From positions 62,001-126,000 of the forward strand of contig NZ_JAEANY010000001.1 of NCBI RefSeq assembly GCF_016019885.1: a stretch of DNA of 64,000 bases. Reading direction: 5' to 3'. Origin of the DNA: Aurantiacibacter sediminis. Its GTDB lineage: Bacteria > Pseudomonadota > Alphaproteobacteria > Sphingomonadales > Sphingomonadaceae. Shown in pieces: positions 17,151 to 24,235 of this stretch. A program made the translations under genes and the position numbers. The notes below the pieces were generated by a model that was given only the letters and a program-made list of their open reading frames with translations, was not told the DNA's origin and made no database searches. Within the stretch, counting starts at the first letter, position 1, and every line of letters begins with the position of its first letter.

Positions 17151-17180
17151 TCCTGATCGATTGAATCGATAATAACAGGA
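17151..17180 (+). promoter_or_regulatory. Hairpin pairing the ribosome site of the 70-residue gene
   Basis: TCCTG at 17151-17155 is complementary to CAGGA at 17176-17180, the core of the ribosome site, and between them ATCGATT-G-AATCGAT forms a perfect inner inverted repeat with an AATAA bulge on one side. If this stretch is transcribed, the ribosome site is hidden in a helix. Confidence 0.4.
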
Positions 17181-17188
17181 GAATTACA

Positions 17189-17401
17189 ATGGCTGGTCCA
17201 CTTATCGCACTTTCCCTTATGACACTCGGCGCGGGTGCCGCCGTAGGCGTGCAGCAATATCGCAAGATGAAGCGTCAGCTGCCAGAGAACAATGACATCC
17301 ATCCGGAAGAGCGCTTGCAAGAGCAGCGTCTCGAAGAGGAGCGCGCAGAAGAGCCGCGCCTTCGTCAGGATGAGCAGCGGCTTGATAAAGCGACCGTCTA
17401 G
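17189..17401 (+). CDS. Small membrane-anchored protein, unknown function
   Basis: 70 residues. I do not recognise a named family. An N-terminal glycine/alanine-rich hydrophobic helix (PLIALSLMTLGAGAAVGVQQ) is followed by a very charged, probably helical or coiled-coil tail rich in Glu, Arg and Gln (EERLQEQRLEEERAEEPRL). The start is well supported by ACAGGAGAATTACA, and a terminator follows immediately, so this is a real single-gene unit. The ribosome site sits in the 3' arm of an inverted repeat (17151-17180). A one-helix protein with a long charged cytoplasmic tail could be an adaptor or stress protein; that is speculation. Confidence 0.75.
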   Translation: MAGPLIALSLMTLGAGAAVGVQQYRKMKRQLPENNDIHPEERLQEQRLEEERAEEPRLRQDEQRLDKATV

Positions 17402-17423
17402 GCAGACGTAAAAACTGATCCAG

Positions 17424-17451
17424 AAAGGCCGGCCGCAGCGCCGGCTTTTTT
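17424..17451 (+). terminator. Intrinsic terminator after the 70-residue gene
   Basis: GCCGGC-CGCAGC-GCCGGC stem with six T behind it. Confidence 0.85.
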
Positions 17452-17520
17452 GTGCGCATCATCCAGTGCGGCCGGAGCAAAAGTATCGACACTGCGCCCC
17501 GCCAATGCCAACAGGCGCGC

Positions 17521-18300
17521 ATGGACGAACCTCCCCATCCCCTGTCTCAAGAACGGCTCGATCGCTTCGCGCGGCACATTGTCTTGCCCGAACTGGGCGG
17601 CGTAGGGCAGATGGCCTTGTCGCGCAGCCATGTCGCGCTGATCGGCCTCGGCGGTATCGGCGCGCCCGTTTTGCAATATCTCGCCGGGGCGGGTGTCGGG
17701 CGGTTTACCCTGGTCGATGATGGCGATGTGGAGGCGAGCAATCTCCAGCGGCAAACGATCTACACCACACGCGACATCGGCCACGGCAAAGCGGTTTCCG
17801 CGCGCCGCTGGCTCGCCAATTTCGATGACAAGCTAAGCGTGGAGATTCACGACCAGCGGATCGCAGCTGATAATGCCGAAAGGCTGTTCGCCGACGCCGA
17901 TCTGGTCATTGACGGAACCGATAATTTCGCCACGCGTCTCGCCGTATCGGACACATGCGTGGAGGCCAAAATCCCGCTGCTTTCAGCTGCCGTCGGCCGC
18001 TTTCAGGGGCAGGTCGCGGCCTTCCAGGGCCATCTGCAAAGCGAGCCTTGCTACCGCTGCTTCGTCGGCGATGCTTTCGACGCGGAGGACTGCGACACTT
18101 GCGCAGAAGATGGCGTGCTCGGCGCAATGGTCGGCTGGGTCGGCACTTTCGCCGCTATGCAGGCGGTGCGCATTCTGGTGAGCACGGCTGCCAATATGGG
18201 CGATCCCGGCTGGGGCACTCTCCAGCTGATGGACGGGATGAAACCCGGCATGCGGCCTATCACGATTGCAAAGGATCCGGAGTGTAAGGCGTGCGGCTAG
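17521..18300 (+). CDS. HesA/MoeB/ThiF family E1-like adenylyltransferase
   Basis: 259 residues. The family adenylates the C-terminal glycine of small sulfur carriers (MoaD, ThiS) for molybdopterin or thiamine synthesis. Visible: nucleotide loop LIGLGGIGAPVLQYLAGAG, VDDGDVEASNLQRQTIY (Asp and Arg of the adenylation site), VIDGTDNFATR, and two zinc-binding Cys pairs, PCYRCF and the C-terminal CKACG. The position of DTCAEDGVLGAMVG matches MoeB/ThiF. No rhodanese domain is attached and no sulfur-carrier gene is adjacent, so I cannot choose between MoeB and ThiF. Start chosen at the ATG giving MDEPPHPLSQERLDRFARHI. The stop overlaps that of the convergent sirtuin gene. Confidence 0.88.
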   Translation: MDEPPHPLSQERLDRFARHIVLPELGGVGQMALSRSHVALIGLGGIGAPVLQYLAGAGVGRFTLVDDGDVEASNLQRQTIYTTRDIGHGKAVSARRWLANFDDKLSVEIHDQRIAADNAERLFADADLVIDGTDNFATRLAVSDTCVEAKIPLLSAAVGRFQGQVAAFQGHLQSEPCYRCFVGDAFDAEDCDTCAEDGVLGAMVGWVGTFAAMQAVRILVSTAANMGDPGWGTLQLMDGMKPGMRPITIAKDPECKACG

Positions 18301-18995
18301 CCGCGCGCTGACAACACCTCATCCACCCATCTCGGTACCAGCTCGCTCGCCGGGCCTAGCCGTGTTTTATCGAAGAAATGCGATCCGGCGCTGCCTTCAA
18401 GATTGAGTTCGAGCGTTCGCGCTCCTGCGCGGCTAGCTTCCTGCACGAAGCCGGCTGCGGGATAAACTGCGCCGCTGGTGCCGATGCTGACAAACAGGTC
18501 GGCTCGCGCGACGGCATCGAAAATGCGGTCCATCTGGTATGGCATTTCGCCGAACCAGACGATGTCGGGGCGCATCGCCGCCGCTCCGCATGAGGGGCAG
18601 GCAGGGCCATCGCACAGGGTGCCGTCCCATCTGTGCCGGGTATCGCAGGCGCGGCACCATGCGGACAGCACCTCGCCGTGCATATGGAGCGTGTTTTGCG
18701 CTCCGCCGCGTTCGTGGAGATCGTCGATATTCTGGGTGACGAGCAGCAGCTCGCCGTCCCATTCGCTCTCCAGCCGCCCCAATGCCTTATGCGCCGCATT
18801 CGGCTGGGCTCCCATCACATTGGCGCGCCGTTCATCATAGAAACGTTGGACGAGATCCGGATCGCGGGCGAACCCTTCCGGCGTGGCGACCTGTTCCACC
18901 GGATGGTTTTCCCAAAGACCGTCTTCGGCGCGAAACGTCTTGAGGCCGCTTTCGGCGGAAATCCCTGCGCCTGTCAGGATCACGATGTTTTTCAT
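18297..18995 (-). CDS. cobB: Sirtuin-type NAD-dependent protein deacylase (CobB class)
   Basis: 232 residues, class III sirtuin that removes acyl groups from lysines using NAD. Seen: VILTGAGISAESGLKTFRA (NAD loop), QNIDDLHERGG, catalytic histidine in MHGEVLSAW, the zinc cysteines WCRACD and CPSCG, and SIGTSGAVYPAAGF. The FYDERR segment keeps the Tyr-x-x-Arg pair that gives CobB/SIRT5-type enzymes desuccinylase ability, so a broad deacylase is likely. It converges on the ThiF-type gene with a four-base overlap of stops. Confidence 0.93.
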   Translation of the reverse strand: MKNIVILTGAGISAESGLKTFRAEDGLWENHPVEQVATPEGFARDPDLVQRFYDERRANVMGAQPNAAHKALGRLESEWDGELLLVTQNIDDLHERGGAQNTLHMHGEVLSAWCRACDTRHRWDGTLCDGPACPSCGAAAMRPDIVWFGEMPYQMDRIFDAVARADLFVSIGTSGAVYPAAGFVQEASRAGARTLELNLEGSAGSHFFDKTRLGPASELVPRWVDEVLSARG

Positions 18996-19024
18996 GGACA
19001 GACACTCCCCGATTCCGTTTGTCC

Positions 19025-19102
19025 TGTGCTTGTCGAAGGACTGCCTTTTCTTCTAGCTATGTAAACAAGCAAGGACAGCCCTTCGACAAGCTCAGGGCAA
19101 TC
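19025..19102. repeat. Inverted repeat between sirtuin gene and dapB
   Basis: GCTTGTCGAAGGACTG on the left and its imperfect inverse AGCCCTTCGACAAGC on the right, with the loop between. The core CCTTCGACAAGCTCAGG is a short dispersed repeat I associate with sphingomonad genomes. It sits in the leader of dapB; no gene is inside. Confidence 0.65.
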
Positions 19103-19112
19103 GGAGGGTGGT

Positions 19113-19841
19113 TTGGCGAAAATTGGCATCATCGGCAGCCAGGGGCACATGGGGCAGGCCATCGCAGCAGTGCTGGGCGCGGGCGAGCATGAGTGCGCTG
19201 GCGGCGCGGACAAGGATGGCGACGTCCCTGCACTGGCAAATCGCAGCGATGCGCTGGTCGATTTCTCCTCGCCCGCCGCACTACAGGCCAATCTCGATGC
19301 AGCGAGCGCAGCGGGCATTCCGATCCTGATCGGCACCACGGGGCTGGCAGACGAACATCATGCAGCAATCGAGGCGGCGGCAAAGCATATTCCCGTCCTG
19401 CAGACCGGGAACACGTCGCTCGGCGTGACGCTGCTCGCCCATCTGGTGCATGAAGCCGCCGCGCGCCTTGGCGACGACTGGGACGTCGAAGTCCTCGAAA
19501 TGCATCACCGCATGAAAGTCGATGCGCCATCGGGGACGGCGCTGTTGCTCGGCGAAGCGGCAGCGGATGCGCGCGGCATCGCACTGAGCGATCAGACCGA
19601 AAGCGGGCGCGACGGGCACACCGGGGCGCGCGCCAAAGGGGCAATCGGCTTTGCAGCACTGCGCGGCGGCACGGTAGCCGGAGAGCATTCGGTGATCCTA
19701 GCTGGCGAGGAAGAGCGCATCACCCTCTCCCACAGCGCGGAAAACCGCAGCATCTTTGCCCGCGGTGCCGTTCGTGGAGCGGCATGGCTCATTGGACGAG
19801 AAGCGGGACGCTATACGATGAAGGATGTGCTTGATCTCTGA
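19113..19841 (+). CDS. dapB: 4-hydroxy-tetrahydrodipicolinate reductase
   Basis: 242 residues. Reduces HTPA with NAD(P)H in the lysine/meso-diaminopimelate pathway, which also feeds peptidoglycan. It starts with TTG, which is supported by GGAGG five bases upstream and by the Rossmann start MAKIGIIGSQGHMGQAI. Active-site features: GTTGLADEH, GNTSLGVTLL and the catalytic segment EMHHRMKVDAPSGTALLLGE (H-H-x4-D-A-P-S-G-T-A). The Rossmann chain is short, giving a compact DapB. The M48 protease follows at 27 bases, then nth, making a likely operon. Confidence 0.96.
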   Translation: MAKIGIIGSQGHMGQAIAAVLGAGEHECAGGADKDGDVPALANRSDALVDFSSPAALQANLDAASAAGIPILIGTTGLADEHHAAIEAAAKHIPVLQTGNTSLGVTLLAHLVHEAAARLGDDWDVEVLEMHHRMKVDAPSGTALLLGEAAADARGIALSDQTESGRDGHTGARAKGAIGFAALRGGTVAGEHSVILAGEEERITLSHSAENRSIFARGAVRGAAWLIGREAGRYTMKDVLDL

Positions 19842-19868
19842 GTCCCGATTTTGGGGAGGGGAATTCAG

Positions 19869-21041
19869 ATGGCAATCGATCCGGCAGCAGCAACGCAGGC
19901 ATATATCGACACGCTGAGTGCCGAGGAGTTGGCACTCGCTCGCGACTACACCACGGGCAATCACTGGCTGCTGCTGGCGGGTCTGCTGGTTTCGGCCTTT
20001 GTCACCTGGGTCATCGTGCGCAGCGGTGTGCTCGACAAGGTGGCGAAAAAACTGGAAGCGCGCGGCTTTTTCCTGCGCACCTTCTCCATCGCGCTGGTTT
20101 TTCTCCTCGTCAGCTCCATCCTGGCGCTGCCTTTCGGTATTTACGAGGATTGGTGGCGTGAAACGCAATATGGCCGCACGAGCCAGCCGCTCGCCGATTT
20201 CCTGAGCCAGGGTGCGATTGGCACGATCATTTCCGCAGTGCTGGGCGGGCTATTCCTGACCGGCCTTTATCTCCTCATTCGCAAGGCCGGCCGGTTCTGG
20301 TGGGCGTGGAGCGGCGCGCTGGTTGCGGGAGCGGCGTCTTTCCTTTTGCTCTTATCGCCCGTGTTCATCGAGCCGATCTTCAACCAATATCAGTACATCC
20401 CCGAAGGTGAAGTGCGTGATGCGGTGCTGGAATTGGCCGCCGACGCAGGCGTTCCGGAGGATCGCGTCTTCATGTTCGATGGTTCGCGCCAGTCGAACAA
20501 TTTCACCGCCAATGTCTCCGGCGTGGGCGGCTCTGCACGCATCGCGATTTCCGATGTCGCGATGGATGAGGCTTCGCTCGATGAAGTAAAGGCGGTTACC
20601 GGGCATGAGATCGGCCATTACGTGCTCGGCCATGTGTGGCGCACGCTGATCGTCATCAGCATCCTGGCAGTGCTCGTCTTTTTCCTGACCGATCGCACCT
20701 ATGGCTGGTTCGCTCACAAATTCGGTAGCGATGCCGCCTTGAAGGATCCGCGCGGCTTACCGGTATTGGCCTTTACGTTTGGCCTGTATTTCCTGCTGGT
20801 GACGCCTGTGACCAATGCAATGACGCGCATCGGCGAACGGGAAGCTGATGCCTATTCACTCGAGACGGTCGGCCTGCCCGATGCGCTCTCAGGAGCGCTC
20901 ATTAAAACGGCCGAATATCGCTATCCTCTCGCGGGCCCTGTGGAAGAGGCGATCTTCTACACCCATCCGACCGTCGAAAACCGCATCCGCCGCGCAATGG
21001 AATGGAAAGCCGCGAATGGTGACGCTACAGCCGGGGAATGA
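19869..21041 (+). CDS. M48-family membrane zinc metalloprotease (Ste24/CAAX type)
   Basis: 390 residues from the ATG behind GGGGAGGGG. Architecture follows Ste24-type M48A peptidases: several membrane helices (about 33-50, 68-92, 115-140, 150-172), the zinc motif HEIGHYVLGH at 246-255, two further helices, and the third ligand in EREADAYSLE. Substrates in bacteria are unknown; family members act on membrane or misfolded proteins. Located between dapB and nth and overlapping nth by ATGA, so all three are read together. Confidence 0.9.
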   Translation: MAIDPAAATQAYIDTLSAEELALARDYTTGNHWLLLAGLLVSAFVTWVIVRSGVLDKVAKKLEARGFFLRTFSIALVFLLVSSILALPFGIYEDWWRETQYGRTSQPLADFLSQGAIGTIISAVLGGLFLTGLYLLIRKAGRFWWAWSGALVAGAASFLLLLSPVFIEPIFNQYQYIPEGEVRDAVLELAADAGVPEDRVFMFDGSRQSNNFTANVSGVGGSARIAISDVAMDEASLDEVKAVTGHEIGHYVLGHVWRTLIVISILAVLVFFLTDRTYGWFAHKFGSDAALKDPRGLPVLAFTFGLYFLLVTPVTNAMTRIGEREADAYSLETVGLPDALSGALIKTAEYRYPLAGPVEEAIFYTHPTVENRIRRAMEWKAANGDATAGE

Positions 21042-21688
21042 CGAAAGACCAGATTTTCGAATTCTTCCGCCGGATGGCCGAGCATAATCCGGAGCCGGAG
21101 ACCGAGCTCGAATATAGCAATTGCTACCAGCTCGTCGTCGCCGTCGCGCTATCGGCGCAGGCTACCGATGTGGGCGTGAACAAGGCGACGCGCTCGCTCT
21201 TCGCGAAAGTCGAAACCCCGCAGCAAATGCTCGATCTGGGGATCGAGGAGCTGACCCGTCACATCAAGACCATCGGGCTGTTTAATTCCAAGGCGAAGAA
21301 CGTCATGGCGCTCAGCCAGCTACTGGTGGACGAATATGGCGGCGATGTGCCCGACACGCGCGAAGACCTCGTCCGCCTTCCGGGCGTGGGCCGCAAGACC
21401 GCAAATGTCGTGCTGAATTGCTGGTTCAAGCAGGAGACGTTCGCAGTCGACACGCATATCTTGCGCGTCGGCAACCGGACGGGCCTCGCAAAAGGCAAGA
21501 CGCCCGAGCAGGTCGAAGCCAAGCTGGAGAAGCGCGTGCCCCAACCCTTCCGCTTGCACGCCCATCATTGGCTGATCCTGCACGGCCGCTATGTGTGCAA
21601 GGCGCGAACGCCCGAATGCTGGCGGTGCGACCTGGTCGATCTATGCAGTTTCCGGAAGAAGGTGCTGGAGAAGCCGAAGGGGCGCTAA
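21038..21688 (+). CDS. nth: Endonuclease III
   Basis: 216 residues, DNA glycosylase/AP-lyase for oxidised pyrimidines. The helix-hairpin-helix LPGVGRKTANVVL has the catalytic lysine, VDTHILRVGNRTGLA the catalytic aspartate, and the C-terminal [4Fe-4S] loop is complete (CKARTPECWRCDLVDLC, spacing 6-2-5). Its start overlaps the M48 gene by ATGA; its stop overlaps by four bases the stop of the convergent small membrane protein gene. Confidence 0.97.
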   Translation: MTKDQIFEFFRRMAEHNPEPETELEYSNCYQLVVAVALSAQATDVGVNKATRSLFAKVETPQQMLDLGIEELTRHIKTIGLFNSKAKNVMALSQLLVDEYGGDVPDTREDLVRLPGVGRKTANVVLNCWFKQETFAVDTHILRVGNRTGLAKGKTPEQVEAKLEKRVPQPFRLHAHHWLILHGRYVCKARTPECWRCDLVDLCSFRKKVLEKPKGR

Positions 21689-22014
21689 AGGCAACCGGCT
21701 GCGAACTCGCACGCATACCAAAGTGCGAAAACGGCTGTCGCAAAAAGTCCGAGAGGTACGTAGAGCATCGTTACGATTGCTTTCCATCGCTTGCCGATAG
21801 GAAGGATTTGGATTCCCATCACACCCGGCACCAAGAGCCCCACCCAGATTAGCCACCAAGGTAGCTCGAAGCTGCGTTGCGATGCGGTGAAGTCAGGTGG
21901 GCCAATCAGTAGCGCGAGTAATACGAACGGGGCCACTAGAGCTAGGGCAAGCCCTATGGTCCACAAAAACGGATTAAACTCTGTCAGGCCTTGTGGAGCT
22001 CGCTCAAACATCAT
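21685..22014 (-). CDS. Small three-helix membrane protein, unknown
   Basis: 109 residues, no family recognised. Three hydrophobic segments (about 16-38, 52-70 and 83-105) with a short soluble loop containing GPPDFTASQRSFELP. The start overlaps the end of the dicarboxylate symporter gene by 11 bases on the same strand, so it is translated from the same message. It could be an accessory of the transporter or simply a co-transcribed membrane protein. Confidence 0.65.
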   Translation of the reverse strand: MMFERAPQGLTEFNPFLWTIGLALALVAPFVLLALLIGPPDFTASQRSFELPWWLIWVGLLVPGVMGIQILPIGKRWKAIVTMLYVPLGLFATAVFALWYACEFAAGCL

Positions 22015-23284
22015 CCGCGCTGCGTAGCTCGCCTTTGTCGAGTTCGCCCAGACTGCTTGCTGTCGTTACTGTAACGGTCGCATCGCCGGTCACATTTGTG
22101 GCCGTGCGCATCATGTCCATGATGCGGTCCACGCCGGCGACGAAAGCGATCGTTTCAAGCGGCACGCCGACAGCGCTGAATATCGCGCCCATCATCACGA
22201 GGCCCCCGCCCGGAATGCCCGCAGCGCCGATCGAACCGAATGTCGCCAGCAATGCGATCACAAAATAGTCGGCCCAGGAAAGGTCCACACCGAAAAGCTG
22301 CGCACCGAACAGGGTGACGAGGCCGAGATACATGGCCGTCCCGTCCATATTAATGGTCGAGCCGAGCGACACGACGAAGCTGGAGGTCGGCCTGCTGACA
22401 CCCAGATTGCGCTGAGTGCAGCGCAAGGTCACAGGCAGAGTCGCAGAGGAGCTTGCCGTGGAATAGGCAACCGCGATCGCATCCACCATGCCGCGGAAAA
22501 AGCCGATGACATTCACCCTCGCCACGAATGCTAGGATGCTGACATACATGACGCTGATCACGATCAGGCAGCCGACATAGTTCAGCGCCACCAGCTTGCC
22601 GAGCGCGACGACAGCATCAAGCCCCAGCGTGCCGACCACCCACGCCATCAGCGCAAAGACACCGAAAGGCGTCAGCTCCATGATCAGGATGGTGATCTTC
22701 TGGAAAATCAGCGCGCCGCCATCGAAGGCTTTCGCGATCATCGCCGCGCCGTGCACGCCTGCGCCGGTTTCTGCTTCGTCATCATCCTCTACATCGCCGC
22801 GTGCAAGCAGGATGCCGATCCCGACGAGCAGCGAGAATACGATCAGTGGCAAGACCTGGACATTGGCCATCACGCCTACCGGGCTGACGGGGATCATGCT
22901 GCGCAGCATCTCCCGCCAATCGAACGGTGCCGGTTCGGGGATTTCTCCCATTTCGAGGATGGAGGTATCGATGCCGGCGCCGGGCTGGAAAATCGTGCCG
23001 AGCGTCAGTCCCAACACTACGGCCACTTGGCCTGTAATCACGAAAAGCAGTATGGCCCGCCAGCCGACGCTGCCCAATCGGCCGAGATTGCCGATCGCCG
23101 CGACGCCTGAAACCACGCTGAAAAAGATCAGCGGCACGATCAGCATCTTGATGAAGTCGATGAAGATATCACCGATGATCTTGATGCTTTCAGCGCCGGG
23201 TCCCCAGATATAGCCGGTGATGCCGCCGAGGATCAGCGCCGCTATCACGCGTTGCCACAGCGGAATTGCGAACCAGAGTTTCAT
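22004..23284 (-). CDS. Dicarboxylate/amino acid:cation symporter (DAACS family)
   Basis: 426 residues. The family imports glutamate, aspartate or C4-dicarboxylates with Na+ or H+. Diagnostic blocks: YSTASSSATLPVTL (the serine-rich hairpin, first re-entrant loop), SLGSTINMDGTAMYLGL (substrate and sodium site) and AAGIPGGGLVMMGAIF, then VDRIMDMMRTATNVTGDA. Eight membrane helices expected. A charged insert (GDVEDDDEAETG) lies between helices. Substrate cannot be read from sequence. Upstream, 64 bases separate it from the GST gene. Confidence 0.93.
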   Translation of the reverse strand: MKLWFAIPLWQRVIAALILGGITGYIWGPGAESIKIIGDIFIDFIKMLIVPLIFFSVVSGVAAIGNLGRLGSVGWRAILLFVITGQVAVVLGLTLGTIFQPGAGIDTSILEMGEIPEPAPFDWREMLRSMIPVSPVGVMANVQVLPLIVFSLLVGIGILLARGDVEDDDEAETGAGVHGAAMIAKAFDGGALIFQKITILIMELTPFGVFALMAWVVGTLGLDAVVALGKLVALNYVGCLIVISVMYVSILAFVARVNVIGFFRGMVDAIAVAYSTASSSATLPVTLRCTQRNLGVSRPTSSFVVSLGSTINMDGTAMYLGLVTLFGAQLFGVDLSWADYFVIALLATFGSIGAAGIPGGGLVMMGAIFSAVGVPLETIAFVAGVDRIMDMMRTATNVTGDATVTVTTASSLGELDKGELRSADDV

Positions 23285-23348
23285 GCGCGGCGTCCCTTCC
23301 CTAGCTCGCCATCAGACCGTCTGTGCCTATGCGGCAATGAGCGCTTTC

Positions 23349-24026
23349 TCAAGCGCCCCTCTCTTGCGCATCACCGATTTCAAACTGCGAAATTGTCCAT
23401 TCCTCGGATCGCGCGGCCTCAATCCATTGCTGCATCCAGTCGTGCTCCCACACCGCCTGCATATAGGCCTGCGCGAAGCCGGGCACATTGATACCGTAGG
23501 TGATGAAGCGGCTGACGATGGGCGCGTAGAAAATGTCTGCCGCGCTGAACGTGCCGAACAGGAATGGCCCGCCCTTGCCGAAGCGCGCCCGCGCCTCTGC
23601 CCACAGGCCGAGGATGCGCACAATATCGGACTTAGTCTCATCGCTCAGTTCGACTTGTACCTTGGCGCGAATGTTCATCGGGCAATTGCGGCGTAGCGAG
23701 AGGTAGGAGGAATGCATTTCCGCGACCATCGCCCGGGCCATGCCGCGCGCTTCATCGGCTTTCGGCCAAAAGCGATCCCGCCCGACTTTGTCTGCGAGGT
23801 AATCCATGATGGCGAGGCTGTCCCACACCACGACATCGCCGTCCCACAGCACCGGTACCTTGCCATTGGAGGGCTGGAATTCGCCTTCCTGCGCCTTCTT
23901 CGCCTCCCAGTCCTCTCCGGCGATGTGCACGATCAGCTCTTCGAAATTGAGGCCGCTTTGCTTTGCCGCCAGCCAGCCGCGCAGCGACCAGCTGGAATAG
24001 TTCTTATTGCCGATAATCAGCTTCAT
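23349..24026 (-). CDS. Glutathione S-transferase family protein
   Basis: 225 residues. N-terminal thioredoxin-like domain (MKLIIGNKNYSSWSLRGWLA; the cis-proline region NGKVPVLWDGDVVVWDSLAI) and a helical C-terminal domain with the usual N-capping FSAADIFYAPIVSRF. It resembles YfcF-like GSTs with a serine in the active site. Conjugation or peroxidase activity is likely, substrate unknown. It shares a 209-base divergent region with the EAL gene. Confidence 0.88.
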   Translation of the reverse strand: MKLIIGNKNYSSWSLRGWLAAKQSGLNFEELIVHIAGEDWEAKKAQEGEFQPSNGKVPVLWDGDVVVWDSLAIMDYLADKVGRDRFWPKADEARGMARAMVAEMHSSYLSLRRNCPMNIRAKVQVELSDETKSDIVRILGLWAEARARFGKGGPFLFGTFSAADIFYAPIVSRFITYGINVPGFAQAYMQAVWEHDWMQQWIEAARSEEWTISQFEIGDAQERGA

Positions 24027-24170
24027 GCAGTGCTCTTTCCCCGTTTCAGCGAGGCCTAACGGTTAATGTTGACGCTGTCGAGGCTGAACAAAAGCCCATC
24101 AAAAAGCACGGTTTCCCTCGGCTTTGCAGACGTGGTTATCACGCGAAATGTAAAATGCCTTCCCGGTTTG

Positions 24171-24178
24171 TTAACCAT
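24171..24178 (+). promoter_or_regulatory. Possible CtrA-type half site TTAACCAT upstream of the EAL gene
   Basis: A perfect TTAACCAT 58 bases before the GTG start of the c-di-GMP gene. CtrA commonly controls motility and c-di-GMP genes in alphaproteobacteria. See the matching sites at 8697-8704 and 53685-53692. Confidence 0.35.
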
Positions 24179-24235
24179 CCTCTGCCATGACGACCACTGA
24201 CCTTCGGGCAAGTCCCGCATAGATGAGGGGTGTGA

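Noticed and set aside
17521-18300. Calling the E1-like gene moeB or thiF
   Set aside because: Both families share the same motifs and no molybdopterin or thiamine gene is adjacent; a name would be a guess.
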